This document shows, one piece after another, positions 8,265 to 17,905 of a stretch of DNA of 64,000 nucleotides (the first letter of the stretch is position 1; each line of letters starts with the position of its first letter). A program made the translations under genes and the position numbers. Under the pieces are notes generated by a model that saw only the letters and a program-made list of their open reading frames with translations, searched no databases and was not told where the DNA came from. The DNA lies in assembly GCA_033762315.1 (NCBI GenBank), contig JANRLS010000177.1:1-64000 (forward strand), given 5' to 3'. The stretch comes from CAYLLN01 sp033762315. GTDB taxonomy: Bacteria > Planctomycetota > Planctomycetia > Pirellulales > Pirellulaceae.

Positions 8265-10253
8265 TTAGTACGTCAAAATCATGTTCACGAAGCCTTGCAC
8301 CAGCCCCTCGACCTTCCCCACCAGCGGGTCGTACAAATCGCTAAAGCCTTCGCCCGGCAGCAGCGTCGCCACGCCGCCGACAATGATGATGTTGTTGTGC
8401 AAGATGGGGCGATACTCGAACCCCATGCTCAGATCGACGCCGATGAACGGCTCGATGTTCGACTGAAAGACGAAGGTTTCCAGCACTTCAGTCTGGTTGA
8501 ACCAGAGGAAGTTGACGTTGTTGATCATCCGCAGCTTGGGGGTCAGGTCGGCATCGACGCCGAAATTGAGCAGATGCAGGCCGGGATTCACGAAGTTGGC
8601 CTGCCCCTGAAATTTGCTCGACCGCAAATCGGGAACGAGGCTATTGCGCTGCACAAGATTCACGCCGAAGAGGCCAATTTGCTGCCGCTGCCAAAAGCTA
8701 AGCCCGCCGCCGGCAAAGGCGGGGTTGTCGAAGATCGTATCGAAGCCGGTGGCCGATTGGTCGTTGGGGTTCTTGTCGCCCGAGGAGAAGAAGTATGACG
8801 AGCGGAATCGCATCCAGTCGCGGTCATACGACAGCTCGACGGCTGCCATTTGGGCGTTGATATTCACTTCGCGGCCGGCGATCGGGTTCAGTTCGTCCTG
8901 GCCGACAGCCCAATAGAAAGCATGCGAGATGTTGAAGCGGTTGATGTGGCCATCCCCCGCCCAGCCGATGTAGTGGGCGTTTACTTCGTGCGGGGCAAAC
9001 ACGCCAACCGGATCAGGGCGGACGAGGAAATCGTTGTCGTTGAACTTGAAGCTCGGCTGGTCGCGGTTGTAGTGGTAGCTGATTTGCGAGGTATAGCCGG
9101 GCCAGATGAAATCTTGGGTATAGAGGTTGGCGATGACGGTGTTCTGATGGCGGTCGTCCCAGGTATTGAGCAGGCTATTCGTGTCTTTTTCGGTCTGGTC
9201 GAGCCACATCAGGTTGTATTGAAAGCGATTGGCGTGATAGTTGCCGAAGAGACGCACGCCGCGATTCGTATCCGAGAAAATAAACCCGCGAAAGTCGCTG
9301 CTGAAGAATTGCGAACCGGCCCGCAGCGAGACGAAGTCGTAGTCGGGGCTGAGATCGGCCAGCTTGGTTTCGATGAACCACTCTTCCGTGGCGTAGTCCT
9401 GCTTAAAGCGGGCGACCCCTTTCCGCACGTCGGGGTTGACGACCCCCAGTTCATCCACCACCAGGTGGTTCATGTTGTAAATCTGCGTCACCTTGATGCG
9501 CCAATCCGCCGGCTTGAAGGCGGCATCGCCGTGGTTGAATTCGAGCGAAAGGACGAGGTTGTTGTTGATGAAGAATTGGTCCGGATCGCCAAAGAATTCT
9601 TCTTCGCCGGGGTGCGGGGTGCTTTCAAACGGAGTCGTCGGCGTGGGAACTTGCCGCCCTTCGACCAGCAAATCCTCGATAGCGGTCAGCACGAAAAACG
9701 TGTGCTGACCCAGCACCGGATAATCTCCCTTGAGCACGTTCTGGTGATACGGATCGCGCTTGCTTCCCGGCACGAAGGGATACTCGAATTCGAGCGGATG
9801 CCCGCGGCCGTAGCGATCCCATTCGGGAAAGCCGATCCGCCAGCGGTCTTCCATCGGAATGAAGTGGCTGTCGGTCGCTCCTTCGCGCGGGGCGATGCCC
9901 GAAGGACCGGTGTATCCCAGCGGTGGATCCACCGGCCAGCGAAGCCACGGATCGTCGTCTTCGAAGACGTCCGTCCGCGGAATGAAGTCGGGAACGGGGG
10001 TGTCGCGGAGCACCGGCGGCCCGGGCAGCAATTCGTCGGGTGGTGCGGAAGGCTGGGTGATAACCGGATCGTCACTCACTGCGAGCCACGCGGCGACCGG
10101 CATGATAAGGCCGGGCGGTTCATCGGCGGCGGAGAGAGGCTGGCTAAGGCTGGTCACCAGCAGACAGACGACTGCAGCGAGACGTATTTCGAGCGCCGCC
10201 GCGGCGCAGCACGCCGAGCGCAAGCATCCGTCGCTAAAGGATTTACGTCTCAC
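8265..10253 (-). CDS. Probable outer-membrane beta-barrel protein
   Basis: A 662-residue protein that starts with GTG. It has a signal peptide (AAVVCLLVTSLSQPLSA, about residues 26-43), a proline-rich periplasmic N-terminal part, then from about residue 215 many alternating polar/hydrophobic strands rich in Tyr, Phe, Trp, Asn and Asp. It ends in the aromatic residue of VNMILTY, as many outer-membrane barrels do. The strands resemble DUF1302-like or porin-type proteins, but I cannot name a family. The downstream decahaem gene is 28 bases away, so the two are probably co-transcribed; by analogy with MtrB- or OmbB-type porins it could house or anchor a cytochrome. That role is inference; the barrel call itself is firmer. 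Confidence 0.75.
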   Translation of the reverse strand: MRRKSFSDGCLRSACCAAAALEIRLAAVVCLLVTSLSQPLSAADEPPGLIMPVAAWLAVSDDPVITQPSAPPDELLPGPPVLRDTPVPDFIPRTDVFEDDDPWLRWPVDPPLGYTGPSGIAPREGATDSHFIPMEDRWRIGFPEWDRYGRGHPLEFEYPFVPGSKRDPYHQNVLKGDYPVLGQHTFFVLTAIEDLLVEGRQVPTPTTPFESTPHPGEEEFFGDPDQFFINNNLVLSLEFNHGDAAFKPADWRIKVTQIYNMNHLVVDELGVVNPDVRKGVARFKQDYATEEWFIETKLADLSPDYDFVSLRAGSQFFSSDFRGFIFSDTNRGVRLFGNYHANRFQYNLMWLDQTEKDTNSLLNTWDDRHQNTVIANLYTQDFIWPGYTSQISYHYNRDQPSFKFNDNDFLVRPDPVGVFAPHEVNAHYIGWAGDGHINRFNISHAFYWAVGQDELNPIAGREVNINAQMAAVELSYDRDWMRFRSSYFFSSGDKNPNDQSATGFDTIFDNPAFAGGGLSFWQRQQIGLFGVNLVQRNSLVPDLRSSKFQGQANFVNPGLHLLNFGVDADLTPKLRMINNVNFLWFNQTEVLETFVFQSNIEPFIGVDLSMGFEYRPILHNNIIIVGGVATLLPGEGFSDLYDPLVGKVEGLVQGFVNMILTY

Positions 10254-10491
10254 GATGGAATGTCCATCCGGCCGCTCGGCGGTCTGAAATCACTCACTAC
10301 AGGGGGATCTCAACGCCGCGCGGCAAGCTGTAGCGGTTGTATCGGCTGTCCGGGAAAGCACGTTAAATGCAACTTTTCCGGATTTTGCGGTCGAATCAAA
10401 AAAAGTGAGAAAACCGCGCCCCCCAAGGTAGCGGCATGGTAAGACGGACCTAGAGTTGCTGGCCGGGCTTCCCCTAGCGCAAGTGAACGCC

Positions 10492-12672
10492 ATGAAAGCA
10501 CTTCGGAACAAATCACGCCCACACAAGCAGACCCGCCGACGGGCTTTGAGCGTCGAACGGCTAGAAACCCGCGAGATGATGGCCGCCGACTCGTTCATTA
10601 CGAGTGCCGAGGTCTCGCAACTGCTTGACCGGGCGGCCGCGGCCACGTCGAGCGAAAATGCCATCATCGCGATTGTCGATCGCAACGGGCGAATCCTGGG
10701 AGTTCGGACCGAGTCCGAGGTGCAGTTCGATTCGGACCTGAATACCCGCGTCTTCGCGATCGATGGTGCCGTCGCCAAGGCCCGCACTGCCGCCTTCTTT
10801 GCTAGCAACGAAGCACCGCTCACCTCGCGCACGATTCGCAACCTCAGCCAATCGACGATCACGCAGCGCGAGGTCGAATCGAATCCGACCGTCCCCGATC
10901 CGACGACGCAGGATCCCTTCGATCCGTCCGATCCGATCTCCGAAACCTTCGGGCCCGGCTTCGTGGCACCGATTGGGGTCGGCGGCCACTTTCCGCAAGG
11001 GGTTAAACATACTCCCCCGGTCGATCTGTTTGGCATTGAGCACCAAAGCCGCGATAGCCTCTTGCATCCGGGGGCGGATGGCGTCAAAGGAACCACTGAC
11101 GACATCGAACTCGACAACCGGTTCAACATCGAAGAGTTCGCCACGGACAAGGAGCTTTTCGCGCCCGAGTCGTACGGCTATCAGACCGACTTGCTGCCGC
11201 ACGCCCAAGCCCGCGGCATCGCAACGATGCCAGGGGGCATTCCGATTTACAAGGTGTTCCCTGGCGAGTCGTTGCCGACGCTCATTGGCGGCATTGGGGT
11301 GTTCTTTCCGGGCGACGATGGTTACGCGACATACGAGCAGAACTTCAAGCACGCGAGCCAGATGCCCAAAAAGAAGCCGCAATCGAACGAGGACCGGCTG
11401 AATTCGTCAAAGGCGATCGAGGCGGAATACATCGCGTTCGCGGCGGTCGGCGGCTTGCGCTGGTTCAATGCCCAGCTCAAGGACAAAGCCTACAAGAACG
11501 GCGAAGTCGGCACGCTCGGGGGCATCGCCCCGCTGCCGGGCTTTGGATTGCCATTTGGCCGAATCGATCTCGTCGGCATTCAGCTCGAAGTGTTCGGCCC
11601 GAATCCCTCGGCCAAAAATCGCCTCGCCGGCTATCAGCAGCTCATTCAGAAGGGGCGGCAACTGGGCCAAGGCAATCCGAACAACGGCATCGATCAGCCG
11701 ATCAATCCGGGCGGCGACCTCGCGCAAGATGGCATCCCGGCCTCCGAAGGTTGGATCGTGGAGCCACACACCACTGCTTTCACGGATTTGACCGCCGAAG
11801 AAGTCGAGCAGATCATCGAGCAAGGGATTGCCGAGGCGAACAAAACCCGCGCCGCGATTCGGCTGGACGTGGAGAATCCCAAGCGGTTCGGCAGCGTCTT
11901 CGTGTTGCAGCCGGGCACCGAGACGCGGATGGTCTTTTCCGTCGCCGACCGCGAAGGCAACATCCTCGGCCTCTATCGCATGCCCGACGCGACGGTCTTC
12001 TCGATCGACGTCGCCGTGGCCAAATCACGGAATACCGCCTACTACGCCAACCCGGATCAATTGCAACCCGAAGACTATGTCGATGACGATCTGCTCGTGA
12101 ATGCCGGCGTCGTCACCGCCCAGCAGGTTCGGCAGGCGGGAGGCAAGATCAACGGCGTGCTGGAGCCGCTCACTTACGAGGCCTTCAGCAATCGCACCTT
12201 CCGCTTTTTGGCCGAGCCGCGCTATCCGTCGGGGGTCGATGGCAGCCTGCCCCCCGTTTTCTCAAGCCTGCTGACCGACGGCGTCAACCGCAAGACGGCC
12301 GAAAACACCGTCAACAACGATCCCCCTCCCGCCTCCAACTTCTTTACCGTCTTCGGCTACGACGCCTTCCACGCCAGCCGCAATTTCCACAAGCCTGGCG
12401 GCACGCCGGGGACTCCGGAATACGAGATGGCAATGGGGAACCAGAACGGCGTCGTGTTCTTTCCGGGCAGCACGCCGCTGTATGTCAGCGGAACGCTGCA
12501 AGGGGGATTCGGCGTCAGCGGCGACGGCGTCGATCAGGACGACGTGGTCACGTTCGCCGGCCAGCAAGGTTTCGCTCCCGCCAACAACATCAAAGCCGAC
12601 AACAACTTCTATCGCGGCGTTCGCCTGCCGTTCCAGAAATTCAACCGCAATCCCCGCGGCGGGATCAAATAG
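10492..12672 (+). CDS. Secreted protein with two HbpS/GlcG-like (DUF336) domains
   Basis: About 726 residues from the ATG at 10492; an in-frame TTG at 10456 lies too far upstream to be preferred. The N-terminus RRRALSVERLETREMMAA matches the short planctomycete extracellular motif found at the start of many secreted planctomycete proteins. Two copies of an HbpS/GlcG-type fold are visible: one begins ITSAEVSQLLDRAAAATS with IIAIVDRNGRILGVRTE, the other begins LTAEEVEQIIEQGIAEANK with MVFSVADREGNILGLYRM, followed by SIDVAVAKSRNTAYYA. Some members of this family bind haem. It is divergent from the barrel gene, so it may share a regulatory region with the haem-protein cluster. Function is otherwise unknown. 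Confidence 0.78.
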   Translation: MKALRNKSRPHKQTRRRALSVERLETREMMAADSFITSAEVSQLLDRAAAATSSENAIIAIVDRNGRILGVRTESEVQFDSDLNTRVFAIDGAVAKARTAAFFASNEAPLTSRTIRNLSQSTITQREVESNPTVPDPTTQDPFDPSDPISETFGPGFVAPIGVGGHFPQGVKHTPPVDLFGIEHQSRDSLLHPGADGVKGTTDDIELDNRFNIEEFATDKELFAPESYGYQTDLLPHAQARGIATMPGGIPIYKVFPGESLPTLIGGIGVFFPGDDGYATYEQNFKHASQMPKKKPQSNEDRLNSSKAIEAEYIAFAAVGGLRWFNAQLKDKAYKNGEVGTLGGIAPLPGFGLPFGRIDLVGIQLEVFGPNPSAKNRLAGYQQLIQKGRQLGQGNPNNGIDQPINPGGDLAQDGIPASEGWIVEPHTTAFTDLTAEEVEQIIEQGIAEANKTRAAIRLDVENPKRFGSVFVLQPGTETRMVFSVADREGNILGLYRMPDATVFSIDVAVAKSRNTAYYANPDQLQPEDYVDDDLLVNAGVVTAQQVRQAGGKINGVLEPLTYEAFSNRTFRFLAEPRYPSGVDGSLPPVFSSLLTDGVNRKTAENTVNNDPPPASNFFTVFGYDAFHASRNFHKPGGTPGTPEYEMAMGNQNGVVFFPGSTPLYVSGTLQGGFGVSGDGVDQDDVVTFAGQQGFAPANNIKADNNFYRGVRLPFQKFNRNPRGGIK

Positions 12673-12737
12673 GCGGAACTAACCGCCGACCTGCCTCCGC
12701 TCCCGCCCGAATCCCACCACCGCCGGAAAAACCTCGC

Positions 12738-13292
12738 ATGGATGCCCATCTTTATCGCCGCGCGCGCGGACTTGCTCCGCTCGCGCAGCTTGCTGCCGGA
12801 ATTCTCGCCAGCCAAATTGCCTCCCCGCTCTTGGCCGACGAGCCGCCGGCGTTGTTCCCCAGTCACGCCACCATCCAAGTCGGCGATGAGCCGATCGGCC
12901 GCTCTCCCTATGAGGATTGGACCGATCAAGGGATGCAGCCGCTCCCCGACCGACAAGCGCGGCAGGACGACATCACGATTTGGCAAGCCAATCTGATCAA
13001 CGCCGCCTATGGAGGCTACGGCTGGCGCGAGGACGAGCACTACTGCGCCGGTTGCCCGCAAGGAATTCGCAAGCGGGCCACGCCGTCGAACACGCACCAC
13101 TATTGCGGCTACTACGTCGGCGGCGGCGTGCCGTGCTTCGGCGAGGGGCGTTATTTCGACGAAGGAACCTGGGGCTGGGACTATCTCGGCATCACGTTCC
13201 CCAAGAAGGTCGGCCTGCAATGGACCCACTGGCGCTACCAAGGTGGGACCGGAGCCTACAAAACCGACGGCCCGCACATTCCGCATCATTAG
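12738..13292 (+). CDS. Secreted protein of unknown function
   Basis: A 184-residue protein that I do not recognise. Residues 1-33 look like a signal peptide (LAQLAAGILASQIASPLLAD). The mature part is rich in Gly, Tyr, Trp and His and contains cysteine motifs HYCAGCPQGIRKR and HHYCGYYVGGGVPCFGEG, which could bind metal or form disulfides. It sits 65 bases after the HbpS/GlcG-like gene on the same strand and may be co-transcribed with it. It has no CXXCH site. Confidence 0.65.
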   Translation: MDAHLYRRARGLAPLAQLAAGILASQIASPLLADEPPALFPSHATIQVGDEPIGRSPYEDWTDQGMQPLPDRQARQDDITIWQANLINAAYGGYGWREDEHYCAGCPQGIRKRATPSNTHHYCGYYVGGGVPCFGEGRYFDEGTWGWDYLGITFPKKVGLQWTHWRYQGGTGAYKTDGPHIPHH

Positions 13293-13397
13293 CGGTCCGA
13301 TTCGCGCTCGCCGCCGCCACCTTCTAGCATTGCCGTCCCCGCCAACTAGAATTGCCCCCGGAAGCCGCGCGGTCGCGCGGCAATTCAAGGGGCGGAC

Positions 13398-16088
13398 ATG
13401 TATCTGCATTACAATCACGACGGTGAGCGGGCTCGACTGCGCGAAACAGCGGCCCGCGAGCGAAATTGGTCGCGCTGGGGGCCGTATCTTTCCGAGCGGC
13501 AATGGGCGACGGTTCGCGAAGACTATTCCGCCAGCGGCGATTCGTGGGGCTATTTCAGCCACGAACAGGCCCGCAGCCGGGCCTATCGCTGGGGAGAAGA
13601 TGGCCTGCTCGGCATCACCGACCGCCAATGCCGGCTCTGCTTTTCGGTTGCCCTGTGGAACGAGCGCGACACGATTCTCAAGGAGCGGCTGTTTGGTCTG
13701 ACCGGCCCGCAAGGGAACCACGGCGAGGATGTGAAGGAGCTGTACTACTATCTCGATGCCTCCCCCACCGCGGCCTATCTGAAGGCACTCTACAAGTATC
13801 CGCAGGCGGCCTATCCGTATCAGCAATTGGTCGAGCGGAATCGAGCGCTCGACAAGCTGGCCCGCGAGTACGAAATCACCGATGGCAACCTGTTTGCCGA
13901 CGGTCGCTATTTCGATGTCTTCGCCGAATATGCCAAGGCGAGCCCCGAGGACATTTTGATCCGCCTGACGATCGCCAATCGCGGCCCCGAAGCCCGCGCG
14001 ATCCACGTTCTGCCGACGCTGTGGTTCCGCAACACTTGGGTCTGGGGTTGCCGGCACGAAGGCTGCACCGCCAAGCCGCGCATCTGGATCACGCCGCCGG
14101 GCACGCTCGAAACGTGGCACGAGTCGTTCGGCCCGCACCAGTTCGCGGCGGGAGTGGCGTCGGATGGCACGCCGCACGAGTGGCTCTTCACCGACAATGA
14201 GACGAACAACGAGCGGCTGTTTAAGGCCAAATCGCTGACTCCGTATGTCAAGGACGCCTTTCACGACTATGTGGTTCAGGGGCGCAAAACGAGCGTCAAC
14301 CCCAAGAAGATCGGCACCAAAGTCGCCGCGCACTATCGCTTGACGATTCCGGCCGGCGGCCAGGTCGAAATTCCACTCCGCCTGGCGGCGACCGGCGAAA
14401 AGCCGGCCGAGCATTTTGGCCCGGAATTCGGCGAAGTGCTGGCCAAACGCCGCGACGAAACCACGCAGTTTTACGGCGATGTATTGCCCCGTGGCCTCGC
14501 GCCTGACGAAACGGCCGTCGCCCGCCAAGGCTATGCCGGCCTCGTCTGGACCAAGCAGTTCTATCACTACATCGTCGAGGATTGGCTGCAGGGGGATCCC
14601 GAAACGCCCACGCCGCCGGCCCAGCGCAAAACGGGCCGCAATCATGACTGGCCGCACCTGTTTAATCGCGACGTCATCTCGATGCCCGACAAATGGGAAT
14701 ATCCCTGGTATGCGGCCTGGGACTTGGCGTTTCACATGGTCCCCTTTTGCCGGTTCGATGCGGACTTCGCCAAGGAGCAGCTCTGCCTGTTTCTCCGCGA
14801 ATGGTACATGCACCCCAACGGGCAAATTCCGGCCTACGAATTCAACCTGTCAGACGTGAATCCGCCGGTTCATGCCTGGGGCTGCTGGCGGGTTTATAAG
14901 CTGGCGACCAACGGCAACCGCGACCGCAAGTTTCTGGAATCGGTATTCCAGAAGTTGCTGCTCAACTTCACCTGGTGGGTCAATCGCAAGGATCCGCGCG
15001 GTAAGCATCTGTTCGCCGGCGGGTTTTTGGGGCTCGACAACATCGGCGTCTTTGACCGCTCGCGCGAATTGCCCACCGGCGGCCACCTGGAACAAGCCGA
15101 TGGCACCGCCTGGATGGCCTTCTATTGCAGCACGATGCTGGCGATGGCCCTGGAAATTGCCCAGGCCGAAGAGCACCGCGCGAACGAGGACATTGCCTCC
15201 AAGTTCTTCGAACACTTCGTGCATATCGTCGATGCGATGAATACCCTCGGCGGCACCGGCCTGTGGGACGAGGAGGATGGTTTTTACTACGACCAGCTCA
15301 TCGTCGATGGAGCGACGATGCGTCTCAAGGTACGGTCGATGGTCGGCCTCATCCCGCTCTTCGCCTGCGAGGTGCTGGAGGACGAGCAGCTGCAATTCCT
15401 CGGCGGGTTTCGCAAACGGTTCGAGTGGTTTCGCAAGTTCCGCCCGCAGCTCGCCAAGCATCTCACCTTCGGCGAAGCGGGCGAGGGGGAGTTCGCCCGT
15501 GGCCGCTGGCTGCTCGCCATTCCCTCGCGCGAGCGGCTGGTCCGCGTCCTCAAATATATGCTCGACGAGAACGAGTTCCTCTCGCCGTTCGGCATCCGCT
15601 CGCTCTCGAAAATCTACGAGAAAAAGCCGTATGTCTTCACCTTCGGCGGCCAGCGCTTCGAGGTGGGCTACGTTCCCGGCGAATCGGATAGCAACCTCTT
15701 CGGCGGCAACAGCAACTGGCGCGGCCCCATCTGGTTTCCGGTCAACTACCTCATCATCGAGGCCCTGCAGCGGTATCACTATTTCTATGGCGACTCGCTG
15801 CAGGTCGAATGCCCAACGGGCTCCGGCAACCTGATGAACCTCCGCGATGTCTCGCTCGAATTATGCCGCCGACTCAATAGCCTGTTCTTGCCCGACGCGG
15901 CCGGAAATCGGCCGTGCCACGGGGGCGACCCCCTTTATCGCGACCAGCACTTCCGCGATTTGCCCTTGTTCTACGAGTATTTCCACGGCGACAACGGCCG
16001 CGGACTGGGCGCGAGCCACCAGACCGGCTGGACGGCGCTGGTGCTACGCTGCCTCGACATGCTCGCCCCGACGCGAAAGCCCAAGTAG
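13398..16088 (+). CDS. GH63-like glycoside hydrolase (glucosidase)
   Basis: An 896-residue protein without an obvious signal peptide, so probably cytoplasmic. The N-terminal block (WSRWGPYLSERQWATVREDY, then ARSRAYRWGEDGLLGITDRQ and LKERLFGLTGPQGNHGEDVK) is characteristic of bacterial members of glycoside hydrolase family 63. The C-terminal half shows the alpha/alpha-toroid pattern, with WEYPWYAAWDLAFHMVPF, ETDG-like segments and FGGNSNWRGPIWFPVNYLII. Known relatives act on alpha-glucosides such as glucosylglycerate, mannosylglycerate or oligosaccharides; the substrate here cannot be read from the sequence. It is followed convergently by a DUF1080 gene, consistent with a carbohydrate locus. 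Confidence 0.85.
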   Translation: MYLHYNHDGERARLRETAARERNWSRWGPYLSERQWATVREDYSASGDSWGYFSHEQARSRAYRWGEDGLLGITDRQCRLCFSVALWNERDTILKERLFGLTGPQGNHGEDVKELYYYLDASPTAAYLKALYKYPQAAYPYQQLVERNRALDKLAREYEITDGNLFADGRYFDVFAEYAKASPEDILIRLTIANRGPEARAIHVLPTLWFRNTWVWGCRHEGCTAKPRIWITPPGTLETWHESFGPHQFAAGVASDGTPHEWLFTDNETNNERLFKAKSLTPYVKDAFHDYVVQGRKTSVNPKKIGTKVAAHYRLTIPAGGQVEIPLRLAATGEKPAEHFGPEFGEVLAKRRDETTQFYGDVLPRGLAPDETAVARQGYAGLVWTKQFYHYIVEDWLQGDPETPTPPAQRKTGRNHDWPHLFNRDVISMPDKWEYPWYAAWDLAFHMVPFCRFDADFAKEQLCLFLREWYMHPNGQIPAYEFNLSDVNPPVHAWGCWRVYKLATNGNRDRKFLESVFQKLLLNFTWWVNRKDPRGKHLFAGGFLGLDNIGVFDRSRELPTGGHLEQADGTAWMAFYCSTMLAMALEIAQAEEHRANEDIASKFFEHFVHIVDAMNTLGGTGLWDEEDGFYYDQLIVDGATMRLKVRSMVGLIPLFACEVLEDEQLQFLGGFRKRFEWFRKFRPQLAKHLTFGEAGEGEFARGRWLLAIPSRERLVRVLKYMLDENEFLSPFGIRSLSKIYEKKPYVFTFGGQRFEVGYVPGESDSNLFGGNSNWRGPIWFPVNYLIIEALQRYHYFYGDSLQVECPTGSGNLMNLRDVSLELCRRLNSLFLPDAAGNRPCHGGDPLYRDQHFRDLPLFYEYFHGDNGRGLGASHQTGWTALVLRCLDMLAPTRKPK

Positions 16089-16105
16089 CCTGACGCGGCG
16101 GCTTG

Positions 16106-16789
16106 TTACCGCGCGCCAAACGTCCGCAGCCGCAAGTCCTTGAAGCCTGCTTCGGTCTCCCAGGTGACGATGCCCAGCGGCCGCGCTGGCTCTTGCTCCC
16201 ACCAGACCGCGAACTTTCGGTCCTTGCGGGAGAGCGCGACGATCTCTTCCTTATCGACCCAGGCCGTGATTTTTTCCGGCGTCACTCGCAGGCGAATCGT
16301 GTACCACTGATTCTGCTGGAAGGTGACGCTGCCGGTCGTTTCGTTTTCGACCGCCGAGGCATCATCAATGTTGGAGAGTCCGGTCACGCTGCCTCCCCAA
16401 CCGCCCAGCACCAAGGTGCAATGCTCGTCGCCGACCGGAAAGGTTAGCCCGCAGAAAAAGTCGTCCCCCGCCCGCCGCCGCGCCAGCAAACTCAGCTCGT
16501 AGTTGTCGCGCGGCGGTTTCCCCTGCCAGACAATCCCGGTGCCTGGCGCGCCGGCGGCGAGGATCAGTTCGCCGTCGACCACCTTCACCGGGCCATGCTT
16601 CTCGAACGAGAATTTGTCGAGCAGTTTCCAGCCCGCCAGAGACCGGCCGTCGAACAGCTTGGTTTCTGACTCGGCCACGCAGCCGTTAACCGGTTGCGAG
16701 GCAGGCTCGGCGGCCCCTGCCGGCGGCAGCAGCGCTGCCCCACCGGCAAACAAAACGGCTAGCCAAAACGTCATTCGAGCCGTGGTCAT
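16106..16789 (-). CDS. Secreted DUF1080 (3-keto-disaccharide hydrolase domain) protein
   Basis: A 227-residue exported protein. The signal peptide spans about residues 1-27 (MTFWLAVLFAGGAALLPPAGA). The rest is a single concanavalin-like DUF1080 domain: KLFDGRSLAGWKLLD near the start, VKVVDGELIL, YELSLLARR, then WYTIRLRVTPEKITAWVDKE. Pfam now names this family after a 3-keto-disaccharide hydrolase, but most planctomycete members are uncharacterised. The gene is convergent with the GH63-like gene (17-base gap) and 23 bases downstream of a response-regulator gene on the same strand, so it may be read from that promoter. Confidence 0.8.
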   Translation of the reverse strand: MTTARMTFWLAVLFAGGAALLPPAGAAEPASQPVNGCVAESETKLFDGRSLAGWKLLDKFSFEKHGPVKVVDGELILAAGAPGTGIVWQGKPPRDNYELSLLARRRAGDDFFCGLTFPVGDEHCTLVLGGWGGSVTGLSNIDDASAVENETTGSVTFQQNQWYTIRLRVTPEKITAWVDKEEIVALSRKDRKFAVWWEQEPARPLGIVTWETEAGFKDLRLRTFGAR

Positions 16790-16812
16790 TTTCCGCCCAT
16801 ACCTGGGAAAAA

Positions 16813-17445
16813 CTAGACCAAGCCCTTCTTAACCGCCCACACCGCCGCTTCGGTGCGATCGCCGGCTTCGAGCTTCCGCAGGATATTCTGCACGTGCTCT
16901 TTCACCGTCTCGATGCTGATGTCGAGCGAGCGGCCGATTTCGCGGTTCGACAGGCCGAGGGCGACGTGGCGCAGCACCTGAACTTCGCGATTGGTCAGCG
17001 GGATGTCTTCATCATACGTCGGACGGCGGCGCCCCATCGTATTGCGAACCTTCCCCATCATGCTCTCGTTTTCCGGCGGCAAGCCGGTGTGAGCACGGGT
17101 GATCGCCGCTAGCACGTCTTCCTTGGGGGCCCCCTTCAGAAGGAAGCCAGCCGCACCTAGCGCGACCGCGCGGGCGACGTAGGTCGGATTATCGTAACTG
17201 GTGAAAACAACCACCTTCGACCGGGGGGAGCGATCAGTGATCCGCTCGAGGGCTTCCAGCCCATCGGTCTCCGGCATCCGCACGTCGAGCAGCACCACAT
17301 CGGGATGGAGCTTCATCGCCTGTTCGATGGCCTGATTCCCGGTCGAAGCCTCGGCGACGACATGCACATCGGTCCCCTCGACCATCGAGCGGACCCCCTC
17401 GCGAACGACCTCGTGGTCATCCGCCACCAGCAGATTAATTTTCAT
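16813..17445 (-). CDS. NarL/FixJ-family response regulator
   Basis: A 210-residue two-component regulator. The ATG at 17445 is chosen because the receiver domain begins directly with MKINLLVADDHEVVREGVRS. The receiver domain carries the acidic pair in VADDHE and the phospho-acceptor Asp in VVLLDVRMPETDG, with a conserved Lys in FLLKGAPKED. The C-terminal LuxR-type helix-turn-helix is LTNREVQVLRHVALGLSN followed by SIETVKEHVQNILRKL. No sensor kinase is in the window, so it is an orphan as far as can be seen. It is divergent from an NtrC-type regulator across a long A+T-richer gap. Confidence 0.92.
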   Translation of the reverse strand: MKINLLVADDHEVVREGVRSMVEGTDVHVVAEASTGNQAIEQAMKLHPDVVLLDVRMPETDGLEALERITDRSPRSKVVVFTSYDNPTYVARAVALGAAGFLLKGAPKEDVLAAITRAHTGLPPENESMMGKVRNTMGRRRPTYDEDIPLTNREVQVLRHVALGLSNREIGRSLDISIETVKEHVQNILRKLEAGDRTEAAVWAVKKGLV

Positions 17446-17905
17446 GGAATTCCTTGTTCCCCTCGAAAGTGTGAGGCCCTTTCTGAATGCGGGTGGCAAA
17501 CCGAATGGTTCCGGCCAGCCCTAAAAAACAAAATACTCTAGAAAAGTTCTTGCACTTGTAAACTAGCCGCCCCCCAAAGGGTGGCTCAACACCCATCATG
17601 CTATGCTTTAGAGGGGATTTGACCAGCGGTTCGTCAGCAAGTTTTTTATTTTGCGTTTCCCCGCACTTCCGCCTTAAAACAATCGCCGTAAACCATTGTA
17701 GTGCATGGATTTATGGATCGTTTTCTTGATCACAGAAGCCACTCCAATTGCTAGAACCAACACCCCCCATTAGAACTAATCCGTAATCTGTGTCAGATTC
17801 TGTCACTTCCCCGACCCCTGCATTTTGTTGACCGGCCGCCACCATGACGTAAATCAACTACGTGGGTTGTGTTGCCAAATTCCACCCGGTTTGCAGGGGC
17901 TGCGG
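17446..17905. other. A+T-richer intergenic region between divergent regulators
   Basis: This 460-base gap holds no convincing gene. It is visibly richer in A+T than its surroundings and separates two divergent response-regulator genes, so it should contain both promoters. I looked for a sigma-54 type GG-N10-GC element and did not find a convincing one. No tRNA or terminator is evident. Confidence 0.5.

Noticed and set aside
4076..8344. A 1422-codon open frame on the plus strand
   Set aside because: It lies opposite the decahaem gene, whose haem sites, signal peptide and LVIVD repeats are clear. The plus-strand product is a His/Arg/Gly-rich mirror with no domain.
8850..10442. A 530-codon open frame on the plus strand
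   Set aside because: Antisense shadow of the beta-barrel gene in high-G+C DNA.
12609..14825. A 738-codon open frame on the minus strand
   Set aside because: Antisense to the GH63-like gene, which has strong family motifs.
17500..17905. A sigma-54 promoter between the two response regulators
   Set aside because: A TTGCA word is present but no GG at the required spacing upstream.
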